From contig QKWP01000111.1 of the NCBI GenBank assembly GCA_003550325.1, forward strand, positions 301,309 to 365,308: a DNA stretch of 64,000 nt, read 5' to 3'. This document shows positions 23,379 through 34,188 of this stretch, in pieces (the first letter of the stretch is position 1; every line of letters starts with the position of its first letter). The notes below the pieces were generated by a model, which ran no database searches, had not been told where the DNA came from, and was given only the letters and a program-made list of their open reading frames with translations. The position numbers and the translations under genes were made by a program. The stretch is from Gigaspora rosea. Its lineage: Eukaryota > Glomeromycota > Glomeromycetes > Diversisporales > Gigasporaceae.

Positions 23379-23756
23379 CAATGTTTGAAATTAATGTTTT
23401 CAGAGTTCTCATGAGGACACTGTTATAATTTTGTGAATAGTATAAATTTTTACTGTTTAATATTAAAAATTTTTTAAGAACCGTAAAATAATTGTTCTCA
23501 TTAGTGCATAATAATTAGCTACATAATGTTATGGCAAACCAGAAAATGATGGAAATGCTTAACTGATTTCCATAATTGGGATTTTAATCTATTATTATTA
23601 TTTTTTATTTGAAGTACACTTCATATTTATAGCATTATATTGATTGGCTTTTTTTTCAGCAAATATAAGTTAGTAAATAAACAATAGTTTTAGAACACTC
23701 ATAGCTATTATACTGTTCTCATGAGAACAGGCTTGGGTCCAAAATTTCAAACACTA
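23379..23756. mobile_element. hAT-like miniature element, about 380 bases
   Basis: Left end caatgtttgaaattaatg then gttctcatgaggaca; right end tgttctcatgagaaca.. ttggg.. aaaatttcaaacacta. The arms are inverted copies with CAATG/TAGTG tips. Flanks share gtcac (gtcacgat left, gtcacatc right), so the 8-base duplication is imperfect at best. The end motif and internal gttctcatgag resemble the element at 57027-57881. Confidence 0.5.
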
Positions 23757-23759
23757 GTC

Positions 23760-24285
23760 ACATCACTGCTTTTGTTATTTAACGGCCATTTGAGATTTCA
23801 GGCTTTAACTGTATTTTAACGTCAAAGACTAAATCTATTAAAATCATTAAGAATTGGATACAATATGGGTTTCAGAATTAAAATCCGTAAATCAATAAGA
23901 AGTATTTATTATCAAATAAGTGATGTACTTATTTTTTATTCAAAATTCGAATACATTTATTTATATGTTATCGTTTTATCCTTAACATGCCTAAAATTTC
24001 ACATCGACAAGTCAAATTAAACAAATAAATAACCTTTTAAAGACACTTATGAATGAATGCTCAACTGGTACAAATAAGGCTATTAATAAATTCTGAATAA
24101 ATAAATTAACAAACTAAAGAATTAATAAAAGCCATATAATAAATGGATCGATATCTTACTATACGTGAAAGAACAATTAAATTTTATGATTTTTTTCAAG
24201 TTCTTTGCTTAATTATAATAGTTTGCTTGAAAGTTCTCTTTGGAAGCATATTAAAATATAAGATAACTTAAGTAATATTTGTTAA
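23760..24285. other. No gene recognised
   Basis: AT-rich single-copy-looking sequence. Nothing that I can name. Confidence 0.5.
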
Positions 24286-24289
24286 GCTA

Positions 24290-24830
24290 TATAAAAAAAA
24301 TATCTAAACGAAAGTTTAATAAGTTATATAAAAATAATTTAAGCGAAAGTTTAATAAGTTAGATATAAAATAATTAAGCAAATAATAATTTAAGCGAAGG
24401 TTTAGTAAGTTATATAAAAGAATAAAGTTTAATAAGTAATTTGAATAAAGGTTTAGTAAGTAATTTGAATAAAGGTTTAGTAAGTAATTTGAATAAAAGT
24501 TTAATAAGTAATCTGAGCAAAGGTTTAGTAAATTATGTAGAAAAATAACTTAAATGAAGGTTTAAAAAATAATTTGAGCAAAGGTTCAGTAAGTAATTTG
24601 AGCAAAGGTTCAGCAAGTTATATAAAAAAAATAATTTAGCGAAGGTTTAATAAGTAATTTGCGCAAATGTTTAGCAAATAATTTGAGCGAAGGTTCAGTA
24701 AGTAATTTGAGTTAAGACAGTAGCTTAATAAGTAATTTGAGCAAAGGTTCAGTAAGAAATTTTTGAGAGAAGGTTCAGTTAATAATTTTTGAGCGAAGTT
24801 TCAGTAAGCAATTTGAGCGAAAGTTTTAGT
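24290..24830. repeat. Minisatellite, about 24-base unit
   Basis: Units such as aaaggtttagtaagtaattt plus gaat are repeated many times. The exact period is 24 bases in the best-preserved part (24430-24530). Elsewhere longer variants occur (gagcaaaggttcagtaag, with ttatataaaaaa insertions). Units are all in one orientation and have no unique spacers, so it is not a CRISPR-type array. No convincing reading frame. Confidence 0.85.
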
Positions 24831-24839
24831 ATTTTGTTG

Positions 24840-26400
24840 TTATTAAATAGTTTGTTGATCCGCATAATAAAAAATTTTTACTTATTTCGTCAAATTGGAG
24901 CTCTAACACTCCCATTTCATTTTCCCATTTTTTCATTTCATTCCCGATTTCAAAATTTTGATACACAAATTTGATTATTTATTTTCAAAATACGCTGTTT
25001 TTTTTTTTTTTTAATTCTGAAACCCCTTAATATACAGTTTTAACGCGTTTCTAAATTCGGTGGTCCTATTTGCAAACGTTAATGAGCTTTAAAAAAAAAG
25101 TCAATATATTCATTAAAATTTTAAATAGATCAGATAGATTAAGATTAGAATGCGAATTTTGATAACGCAAATTATCTACAGATACACATTTTACAATACC
25201 TGATCAATATGTCACACAATCAGTAATAATCTTGGTTGAGAACTTCTACGTATTATACTATGCATTTCCTATTATATATGCATTTAGTTAATGTTACGTA
25301 TTAACATTTTATTGGCTGATTATTTCATTTAGTACGAGTATAAAGCATTTTGTTATCAAAAAAGATTAATTTTATCTACTATAGTATAAATTATAAAACA
25401 TGACTAACTATCTTATGGCCAATAATCTGATATTATTTGGAATACAAATTACTGTATTTAAATCACTGTAGATAAATATAACAGATAATTTTAGCAGCAT
25501 TTTAATTTTTAATTGAAAAGCAAAATTTTTATTAATTATAAACTTAAATGTTTTCACAAATTACGTGAAATTATAAATTTGCTGAAGTTGATAAGTAACC
25601 GCTGCCAAGGGGAAATGAAACATTGAGCTTTTTATTATTTACCGGATTTGAATGGCTCTTAATGCTATGTAGAGATATAAAATTACGATTTGTTACATTT
25701 CGACCAAAAGTATTCGTTTTTTTAAATGCATTTGCACAATATTCCCATTTTTCTATTTCCTTATTTAGAAGTTCTACATAAATTAACCAATCACAACTTA
25801 AATTTGTACGAAAGAATCGAGTGTTTGAAACTAATAAAAGATGCAATTTTACCTATAGTACTTGTCATATCCTTAACCTCAAACTAACCCTTTAATTGCT
25901 GCGTTTTTTACACTTTTATAAATAAGGAAATCGAAAAAACAATGTGAAGGTCATGTCAAACATAATGTCCATCCGCAGGCGTGACTAACAAAAACATGTA
26001 TATTTAGTCTAAACTCCAGAGTGTAGAATTTATAAATGGAAGCTATAACAATGGCTACTAAATCATTTTCATTAACTTTAATTAACTTAATGGTATATAT
26101 TATCGTTAATTAAGATTTTCGGGGCTGAATCTTGTAAATAATAAATAGTATACTCGAAAGCCCAATTTTCATTTTCCATTGTCAGTACACAAATAATTCA
26201 AAGATTAAGGAATATATATATATTGAGTATGCGTATAAATTAGATATTGAGTATCGTATTATTGATTTTATTAGCGTATACGTTTTATTATACTCATGTG
26301 ATTTTGCGTATAATGATCATCGTACTTACATACGTATATAATCTATATTAAATACGATTTATACAGCTTTTTTTTTTCAATTACATAAACGATAAACTCT
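24840..26400. other. Upstream of the 13-exon gene; one doubtful minus-strand frame
   Basis: The minus strand at 25571-25846 has a 91-codon open frame starting MHLLLVSNTRFFRT; it shows no domain that I know and no obvious splice partners. 26205-26340 is rich in gagtat/gcgtata motifs. The remainder holds no gene or repeat that I can support. Confidence 0.35.
26205..26345. other. GAGTAT/GCGTATA-rich stretch upstream of the 13-exon gene
   Basis: attgagtatgcgtataaatt, gatattgagtatcgta and gcgtatacg occur within 140 bases. A stretch with the same vocabulary in both orientations lies at 31105-31215, downstream of the gene. They could be degenerate ends or subterminal repeats of a 5 kb transposon that once carried the gene. 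The pairing is not good enough to call a TIR. Confidence 0.3.
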
Positions 26401-26409
26401 TACTGTTTC

Positions 26410-29400
26410 ATGGATAAGATTAAAAAAGAAGACTTAAGTGCAAGTTTTTATGAAGAAGTAATTGATCTAACGATCGATTCTTCTTCAGAAAGTGATTTTC
26501 CAATTATTGATCTAGACGATTTGGGAATTAATGTAACGGTTAATTCTTAGTTATTAATTACACGTAGCACAAAACTTTTTTTAGTTAATTACCAATTTAA
26601 CCGTATTTAGAATGTGGATGAAGATTTTCAATTAATTGAAAATACTACCGATGATGAGAAGTCTTCTGAAACGCCAATAATTAACTATTTTACAGAAGAA
26701 CTTGCCATTAGAGATATCCGGTTTTCAGCTGTTCCAATAGAATATCCAGCAACATCTAATGAAGGAGTTGCCTATATTTTTAATATAAACCCATCCAATT
26801 CTAATGCGCCATTTAATGATGTAAGTAAAAGTTTTTTTTTGTAATAAACAGATCTCGAGATTCGAGTTTTGTAATAATTATAATAAAAATAATTTTTTTT
26901 TAAAAAAATCATAATTGTTTTTTCATAGATTCAATACTCAATGGAAGGTGGAGGAGGTTCCAATAAAATTAATTGCCCTTATCTAAATTGTTATGTCAAA
27001 AAAGTTGTTCGCAAATGTACTAGTGCTAAAATTTGTGAATATACTGAAAATGAAATTAAAAATTCATCACATTGTGAAGTTGATAAAGACAAAGATTTCT
27101 GTGCTAAAATTTGTGAATATACTGAAAATGAAATTAAAAATTCATCACATTGTGAAGTTGATAAAGACAAAGATTTCTTTATGATAAATCAACCTAATGA
27201 ATTACAAACATCTATAGAGGCTCAAACATATGCGTATGTAATATCCTTTATATAACTTTTAAAATTTTAAATATAACTTACTAATTTATTTTGTTTATTT
27301 ATTTATTTATTAATATAGCAAATATCTTTCATTTATAAATATTATATGTCCATATAATAATAGTAGTTGTTCTGGCCGCCCTATCATTTGCCAATTAGGA
27401 AGAAAAAATGACAATGATCCTGTAACAAAATTTATTGGGTGTTCGAAATGGAATCCTCATGAAAAACATATTTTTCATATATTAAATAAAAATCAAGTTG
27501 ATATTCATTTACTTGAAAAGCTTTTTCAAGGAAAAGAGGTAAATAATTAAATATAAATAGTATTGTAAATATTGTTATTAAGTAACTAATTAAATATTTT
27601 TTATAGAATGTTAATAATAAAATTTTACAAACCTGTAAAACTGTTTTGTCAACATCATCACGTTTACAAAACTGTAGTAAGTATTAAATTTATTTAAATA
27701 TTTATTATATATTAATCTAAAATTTATATTTATTAAACTTAATTTATTTAAATTTAGAGTTTTACCATCCGGGAGAAAATAATTCTATTGGTTGTCATGG
27801 AAAAATTATTCGTATTCAATGTCAAGTTAATTTTATAAAATTAATTCCACATAATCTTGATGAATGTCCATTTGTAATTTTAATTTGCTGTGGAGTTCAT
27901 AATCATCCTCCACCAGCCAAAGTTCCTACAAGTATTCAAAATCAGTTTAATTATTTATTAGAAAATGCTTCTAATGAATATGAAAATATAACTTTGCGAA
28001 AAATTTTATCAGGTATATTTTTGATTATGTTTAAATTTTTAATTTTTATAATTTAAATTTGTAATTAATTTTATAATTATTAGGAAATATGTTAAAGGCT
28101 ATATTTGGAAAAGAATATTTTTCTGAAATACATAGTTCTTTAAACAATATTGATCATTTAAGATATCTTATTAATAAATATCAAAGAAAAAAATACCCAT
28201 ATGGACAAGGTATTTTAAGTTTAGTTTATAATATATGGCAAGGAAATAATGAATTTGTAGATTATCTTCAAGAAATTGGTAATATATTATATTTATATAA
28301 TGTATATATATTTTTATTTTAAGTATTATATTTAAATAAATTTATTTATTTTTAGGAACTTATGAAAATGGTGGCATTGTAGTTATTTGTATGTCAAAGC
28401 AACAAGCTTTACAATGGTTAACAGTTGAATGGTTTCAAATTGATCTTTCATATAAGCGTGTTCATGGAGAAATAAAAGAATTTGAAGTTAATTATTATTC
28501 TGAACAATATAATCAAGGTAATTTTAAATTTGAGTAATTTTTTATTTTATTTAATTTATTATTAATTAATTTTTATTATAGCACTTACATTTGCCAGAGT
28601 TTTTATTAATATTTGCAATACTGATGCATATTATAAAATATTCAAATTATTGTTTTATTATATTAAAAAATTAACTAATCAATCACCAGCATTTTATCAT
28701 ATTCATAATTCCGGATGGAAATGCATAATTGGTGATTTAGATCAAGGTCAAGCCAAAGGACTTGGATTATGTTTAGAAGAAATTGATAATACTAAAAATT
28801 GGGAAGAACATCTCCAGGCAATATTTAAAACATGTTTAATTCATTTCAATAGGTAAATTTTATAAAATTTAATTTAATTTTATCAATTAATTATTAATTA
28901 TATTAATAAACTGTTTATTTTAGAAATATTAAAAATAGCAGTTATTGTTATGAAATAAAACATTTAATGTATAATTTAACACAATGTGAAAATCAAAAAG
29001 AAATTGATGAACTTTTTTTACAAATTACAAGTTTAGATTCAAATACTCAAGGTAAATAAATATATATAATTTATTTAAATTATTTAAAATTTTATAATTT
29101 ATTAATTAATTAATTTTTTAGATTGGGTTGAATTTTATAGCAAAAATTGGGTTTTAGCATCATTAAATCCTATTTATTCTCAAATTCCTCTTGAAGTTTG
29201 GGATTCTACTCCTAATAATACAAATGTTTCTGAAGATTGTCATGCAAAAATTAATAGATATGGAACAAATCTTAATTTGAGAATTGCTATTGAAAGGTAA
29301 ATTATAATTTTTAATTAATTTAATTTATTTAATATAAAGATTAATATATTAATTATATATTTATTAGGGCAAGGCTAGATGATAGTAAAACTTTTCATTC

Positions 29401-29818
29401 TATTGAAACTCATAATAAAAGTGGTATTGCATTACATGGATCTAATCATGGAATTATATCAAGAACAAAAAAATCTATTAAAAAAGCTAGTAAGTTTTTT
29501 TTATATTTATTATAATACAGTAAAATTTATTTTATAATTAACTAAAATATATTATATTATAAAGCTCAAAAAATATCTAAAAAAAGGCAATCTGATGAAA
29601 AATCTAGTTTAAAATCTAAAGTATCTGCAAAAAAACCCCGGGTAACATCTAAAAATCAAGATTCTTCTATTAATATTGAAGAAGATTTAGATAAAATGGA
29701 ACGTCGAATTGCATTACAAGAAAGAGAAATGGCCTTGAAAGAACGTGAAGCAGAACTTAAACTTAAACAAATTTTAATTAAAGAAAAACAAACTAAATTA
29801 AATATTATTGATGAATAA
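26410..29818 (+). CDS. 13-exon MULE-like transposase-derived protein with SIM-like motifs, 829 aa
   Basis: Exons by GT..AG junctions: 26410-26532, 26611-26820, 26929-27233, 27319-27538, 27607-27676, 27758-28012, 28084-28278, 28356-28517, 28582-28852, 28924-29051, 29122-29296, 29368-29489, 29565-29818. They sum to 2490 bases with every phase consistent and no internal stop. Seen: residues 15-37 hold V17-I-D-L-T and I32-I-D-L around a Ser/acidic tract, like tandem SUMO-interaction motifs; C223, C230, C254 and nearby His suggest a zinc site; residues 346-362 (C346, C353, C354, H357, H359, then PPP) resemble a WRKY/GCM1-type finger; D489, D565/D567 and E684 (in TNVSEDCH) could be the DDE triad of a Mutator-like transposase; basic 740-754; heptad-rich coiled coil 784-829. 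Family and catalytic residues are inference. Either a live intron-bearing transposase or a domesticated nuclear protein. No terminal repeats are clear. Confidence 0.85.
27023..27178 (+). repeat. Perfect in-frame 78-base tandem duplication inside exon 3
   Basis: gtgctaaaatttgtgaatat starts at 27023 and again at 27101. The 78-base units are identical as far as I can read and add 26 residues (units at residues 144-169 and 170-195, each with two Cys and one His in an acidic context). It preserves the frame and looks recent. Confidence 0.92.
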
Positions 29819-30314
29819 ATAAATAACTATAAAATTTATTTAACTGTTAATTTATTGCTTAAAATATTTGCAAAATAGTATTTTATAATATAATTCTTGC
29901 TAGTATATGTACAAAAGCTTATATAAAATTAATACCAATTAATAAATAAATATTAAAATTGCTTCGCAAAAATTATAAATATATAAAAAAATTCACATTT
30001 TAATACTTTTATATCTTTATTAATAATATATACAAATCTAATCTAAAAATATTTTAATTTTTTAAAACTACAGCAAATAATATATTTTTAATACACATTT
30101 TATTTAAATTAAAATAAACATCTATAATTAAGATTCGGTCTAAATATAATCTAACTAAATTTTCGAATCTAAATATACATAATTTAAAAAATTATTAATT
30201 ACTATAAAATATGATAATAATCATAGAAATTTTTATATTATTAATACTTTAAAATAGACGTTACAATATTTATTAAGCTTTCACTAGACTAGAATAAAAT
30301 AAGATAAAATACAG

Positions 30315-30725
30315 AAATAAATAAGTCGCTTTTAATAACTTGAGATAATTAATATAAGAATAAATTGATTTATTTAAAGCTAACCTCTTAGCTCTTGCAA
30401 AATATAACTTCTCAATAGGTATATTTATAAATCAGGCCAAGTCTGTTTTTACTAATAGTAGTTATCAAAATCTTGCCAGTTCGAAGATATTATTCAAAGG
30501 TGACCTAAAGAACAAGTGTTGGCAAAAAAATTAGCATGCATTATCAATAATTTGAAATAATTAATTCATTATTTGAAAATTAACTCTTAATTCTTACATA
30601 ATACACGACTTCCGAATTGAATATATTTATAAAACCAGCCAGCATATTTTTACTAATAGCTTATTGTATTCTTGACAATTCGAAGATATTACCCAAGGGC
30701 ACCCAAAAAATAAGTATTAGTCAAA
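30315..30725. repeat. Tandem duplication, about 199-base unit, two diverged copies
   Basis: ttcgaagatatt occurs at about 30480 and 30680. The units align throughout (gctcttgcaaaatataact against attcttacataatacacgact; aggccaagtctgtttttac against cagccagcatatttttac). No coding sense. Confidence 0.65.
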
Positions 30726-31104
30726 ATTAGTAAAATAAATAAAACACAGTAACAAAAGAAAAAAAATTAAAAGAACAACTTACTATAACGCAATCTAACC
30801 AAAGAAATTAAAAATCACAAATAAACAAAGAATAGACTATTAGAAAAGTACAACCAAAAAGCATCAAAACTAAAAAAAAAATAAACCTATAAGCACAAAA
30901 AATAAACCTACCTACACAAAGATTTCAGAAATATTGATTTAGCGAGCCACTTCTGTGTCTTTAATTTGCCGCAAATACAGCGAAAAAAAATCACATATAT
31001 TGTGTAACTGAAGATGATCTCATGTAACACAATCATGTTACATACCCTGGTATTAATCGAACCCTTGCGTTATCGCTAGAAATATAGTATGTATACTTAC
31101 AAGT

Positions 31105-31215
31105 ATAAAGAAATTTTTTTAGAGTATCGTACTCGCAAGTATAAATGAGTATACTCTACAGTATAATGAGTATACGCAACAATATAAATATATACTATAC
31201 TCAATAAACAAACAG
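31105..31215. other. GAGTATACTC-rich stretch downstream of the 13-exon gene
   Basis: gagtatcgtactcgcaag, gagtatactctacag and gagtatacgcaac occur within 110 bases and are locally palindromic. The vocabulary matches 26205-26345 upstream of the gene. Confidence 0.35.
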
Positions 31216-31300
31216 TACGCATACTTGAAAGAACATCTCCCAAGATTAAGTCAGTCAAAAATAGATGATTTGTAGTACTATACATACGTATGTATGTATA

Positions 31301-31422
31301 TGTTACGGCTAAGTTGGATATTGGGTAAATTAATCAATTAAGAACCCGACCGCATCAACATAATTCCGGCGCACAATAAACCTAAAATTCCGCTAGCCTA
31401 AAAACTAACTTGATTCGTAACA
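31301..31422. mobile_element. Short TIR element or very short solo LTR, 122 bases
   Basis: Starts tgttacggctaagttgga and ends ttgattcgtaaca. The TG..CA tips with tgttacg/cgtaaca are typical of LTR ends. tata lies on both sides, but the flanks are TA-rich so the duplication is not decisive. At 122 bases it would be an unusually small LTR; a small TIR element is equally possible. Confidence 0.4.
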
Positions 31423-32451
31423 TATATACATAAGTCGTACGTATGTATTTGGCATGAATTCTATGTAGTGAATTATTATTATAAGCATGAGCTGCACGTA
31501 CAGAATACAAAAGTGAAATAAATTTATCGACCTCGAATTAATGAAATTAGTGAAAAAAAATTTAATAAAATAAGCTGAGTATCATAAGAATGGATACTAC
31601 TAATTTTAATAGCTACGAAAAGAAAATCAATAAATGGTATTTTATTTAACGCATGCCGTAAGTAACTTATGTAATGATGACTTTCTTGAATCATTTGTAA
31701 ATCGAAATTCTTTTAAGAATTGTGATCTAAACAAATAATCCTTATAATCCTTATTCATTGTGAATTTTTAAAAAAGTTTTTCATGTTTTATCATTGTTCT
31801 TTTTCTTATTTAGGATCGTGTAATATAATTTATTTTTATCGTTTACTTTCTTTCTTATTTAGTGCATAGTAGTGAAATGTGACGTAAACGTGAACGTTAA
31901 AACTTCAATACCTGATTCGAAATAGAATGATTACATCGAGATATTAGAATTTTGCCTCAATAAAGTTCAAATAATTGATTACATATAGACATTACAGCAG
32001 CAAGCATTTAGCTGATGTAATTCTATTACTGTGTTTTTCAAGCTTTATATTAAAGTTTTATCACAGATGCAATTACTTTTCTTCGTTACTCACAAATTTT
32101 TGAATTGATAATATCACGCCTCTTACTGTATTATCTTATTCAATTGCAGAAATTGTAATTATAAATTTGTAGTATAATATTGTCACGGAATAATGATTGC
32201 TCGCGCATTATTTGAGTGTATGTGCACTATTTCGGTCACTATTTCATCCATGTTATTTAAAGTATAATGTCAAGTTTTAATTGATCCGGGTTCAAAATAT
32301 ATGGCGTTGTTCTAAGTGATGTCAAGAGAAAAATCAGTATCTTCCAATCTTATGCATTCGCTAAGTTTCGTCGTATTCAATTCCATATAGTGAAATTTAC
32401 CAAATTTAAAGATATTTTAACTACTTCAAATTCGCTTACGTTACTCATAGC

Positions 32452-33220
32452 TAGTGATGGGCAACGCGCGGGATCCGCGCGTGATCCCGCGCGGGATTTT
32501 TAATATAATATTGCTGGCCTGCGTTAGCTATCATATGGCCCGCATTAACAAATCATCCGGCCTGCTTTAACATAAGTGGGCCAATTCCTAATTAGTATTT
32601 GATGTAAATAAAAATATTATGCACGCATTATCTTTTGATTTGTTTCTCGTTCCACATATATACGTACGTATGCGCAAACTGTATATTGAAATATATTTTT
32701 TTAAATTGTCATATTAATAAGTGGGAATCTATTATTGATTATTGTCAGAAATTATAAGCCCGATTATTTTCTTATGAGTCATTTATGAATTTTTGTATGT
32801 ATATAACCTTTTTGCTTATAAATTCTAGCACATTTATACCTAGTTATGCACCTGTTTACTTATAAATTTTTATACGCTTATATGATTCGATCGCTTTGTT
32901 ACCATTATAATTTTTAAATATAATAATATTTTAAAAAACAAATTGATAAAATTAAGACAACGTTGAATTGATATATTTAATAATTATAAGATTCATATGT
33001 TTTAAAAGTAGGCAAAATCTACATAAGCATTATATTTGTAATATAATACAGTAAGATTTATAAGCAATGATTATTATTTTAACGAGAAATTACATTCCTA
33101 GTGATGATATATATATATTTATTTATTAATCGTGAAAAATTCGAAAATTCTACTCGATCCCGCGAATCCCGCGCGGGATCCGCGCGGGATTTTTAAAAAA
33201 TCGGGATTTGCCCATCCCTA
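32452..33220. mobile_element. hAT-like element, 769 bases, perfect 8-base target duplication
   Basis: Tips tagtgatgggcaa and ttgcccatcccta are inverted. ctcatagc occurs immediately outside both ends (32444-32451 and 33221-33228). The terminal regions are strikingly GC-rich and palindromic (cgcgcgggatccgcgcg), the interior AT-rich with no open frame. The paralogous flank of copy E (around 61630) reads through without the insertion. A related left end is at 63324. Confidence 0.88.
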
Positions 33221-33379
33221 CTCATAGCATACAATATTTTATGTTATCTATCTGGCAATTTGAAAGATATCATTTATCATTAATTGCTATGATTGCAGGA
33301 CGTCTGTAGAAATAAATTTAGTCATGGAATAAATTTATTAGGCACTATACTTTTTTTTTCCGCACACATTACAGTATTA

Positions 33380-33608
33380 CAGCTGATTTGAAAATTAGTG
33401 GGACACTTGAAAAATTTTCTTGTTTTTGAAACCTTTCGGTTTCGTCTTATGAATCATCTAACTTTTCGGAACCATGTCACAGTCTTCGGAACTTCGGTCC
33501 GATAATGACATGTGATTTCCGAAGAGTTATATGATTCATAAGACGAAACCGAAAGGTTTCAAAAACGAGAAAATTTTTCAAGTGTCCCACTAATTTTCAA
33601 ATCAGCTG
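33380..33608. mobile_element. Foldback MITE, 229 bases, TA target duplication
   Basis: Starts cagctgatttgaaaattagt and ends with its exact complement. Arms of about 90 bases pair almost perfectly, with only a short central loop (gtcacagtcttcggaact region). TA flanks both ends (33378-33379, 33609-33610). Copies of the same flank beside genes D and E lack it, with a single TA at the site. Confidence 0.88.
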
Positions 33609-33635
33609 TAAAATTATTCAATACATATAATTGGT

Positions 33636-33690
33636 CACAGCCAGTGTCAAATAGAAAGCGGCAGCTATATTAGGCAAAATCTATCAAAAT
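33636..33690. mobile_element. Half of a foldback element shared with copies D and E
   Basis: aattggtcacagccagtg followed by tcaaatagaaagcggcagct and atattag corresponds to one arm of the elements at 56281-56434 and 61291-61443. The other arm is missing here. Confidence 0.5.
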
Positions 33691-34188
33691 CTATAGTTTC
33701 TATTATATTAGAGAAGAGCCGTGAGAAAAAACAGGCTTACAGTAAAACTCTTGATCCATATAATGCCGAGTAGTATAAATAACGCATTGTAATTTTTTAA
33801 TATTATTGTGTTAATTAAGTCTGTGGGTATAAATAGTCACTAATTATTTTACAATTAAACATGCAAAAATTACTTAATTTTAAAGCATAATAATGGTTTT
33901 ATGCATTTGTTGCTTTTTGAATTTTTTTAATAAATAGGTTTTTTTGGTACTACTATGCAGTAAAATTCTTTTATTCCCACGACCTAAGGGCATAATCACA
34001 ATTGATCAATAAATAATTGAGTATATATTATGAAATAACTATTTAATCCTGGAATTAATCAAAGGACTATAAAGGGAAACTTGATGTCCGTTCTTTTAAA
34101 ACACTTTTATCTATATAAACTATAAATGACAAACTTAAATGTAGTAGAATTTATGCATTTTTGCATATTTGAAATACTTCATAATCAT

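Larger units (their letters stand above)
29819..31295. other. 3' flank of the 13-exon gene; AT-rich, no gene
   Basis: No coding sequence is recognised. AATAAA-like signals occur close downstream of the stop (gaataaataaataac at 29813-29826), a plausible polyadenylation region. A two-copy repeat is listed separately. Confidence 0.45.
31440..34150. repeat. 3' flank of BTB-TLDc copy B, segmental duplication shared with E and A
   Basis: 31440-32440 and 33230-34030 align, in inverted orientation, with 61190-62530 beyond copy E. Anchors include acaaaagtgaaataaattta, gatctaaacaaataatcctt and ctcttactgtattatctta. The hAT-like element (32452-33220) and the foldback element (33380-33608) are absent at the equivalent places beside E. 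No gene is present. Confidence 0.75.

Noticed and set aside
24290..24830. Regular short repeats resembling a CRISPR array
   Set aside because: Units are contiguous without unique spacers, diverge freely and lie in eukaryotic DNA; this is a minisatellite.
31045..31085. agggttcgatta on the minus strand resembling a tRNA T-arm
   Set aside because: The following stem and the acceptor, D and anticodon arms cannot be formed; it is chance similarity.
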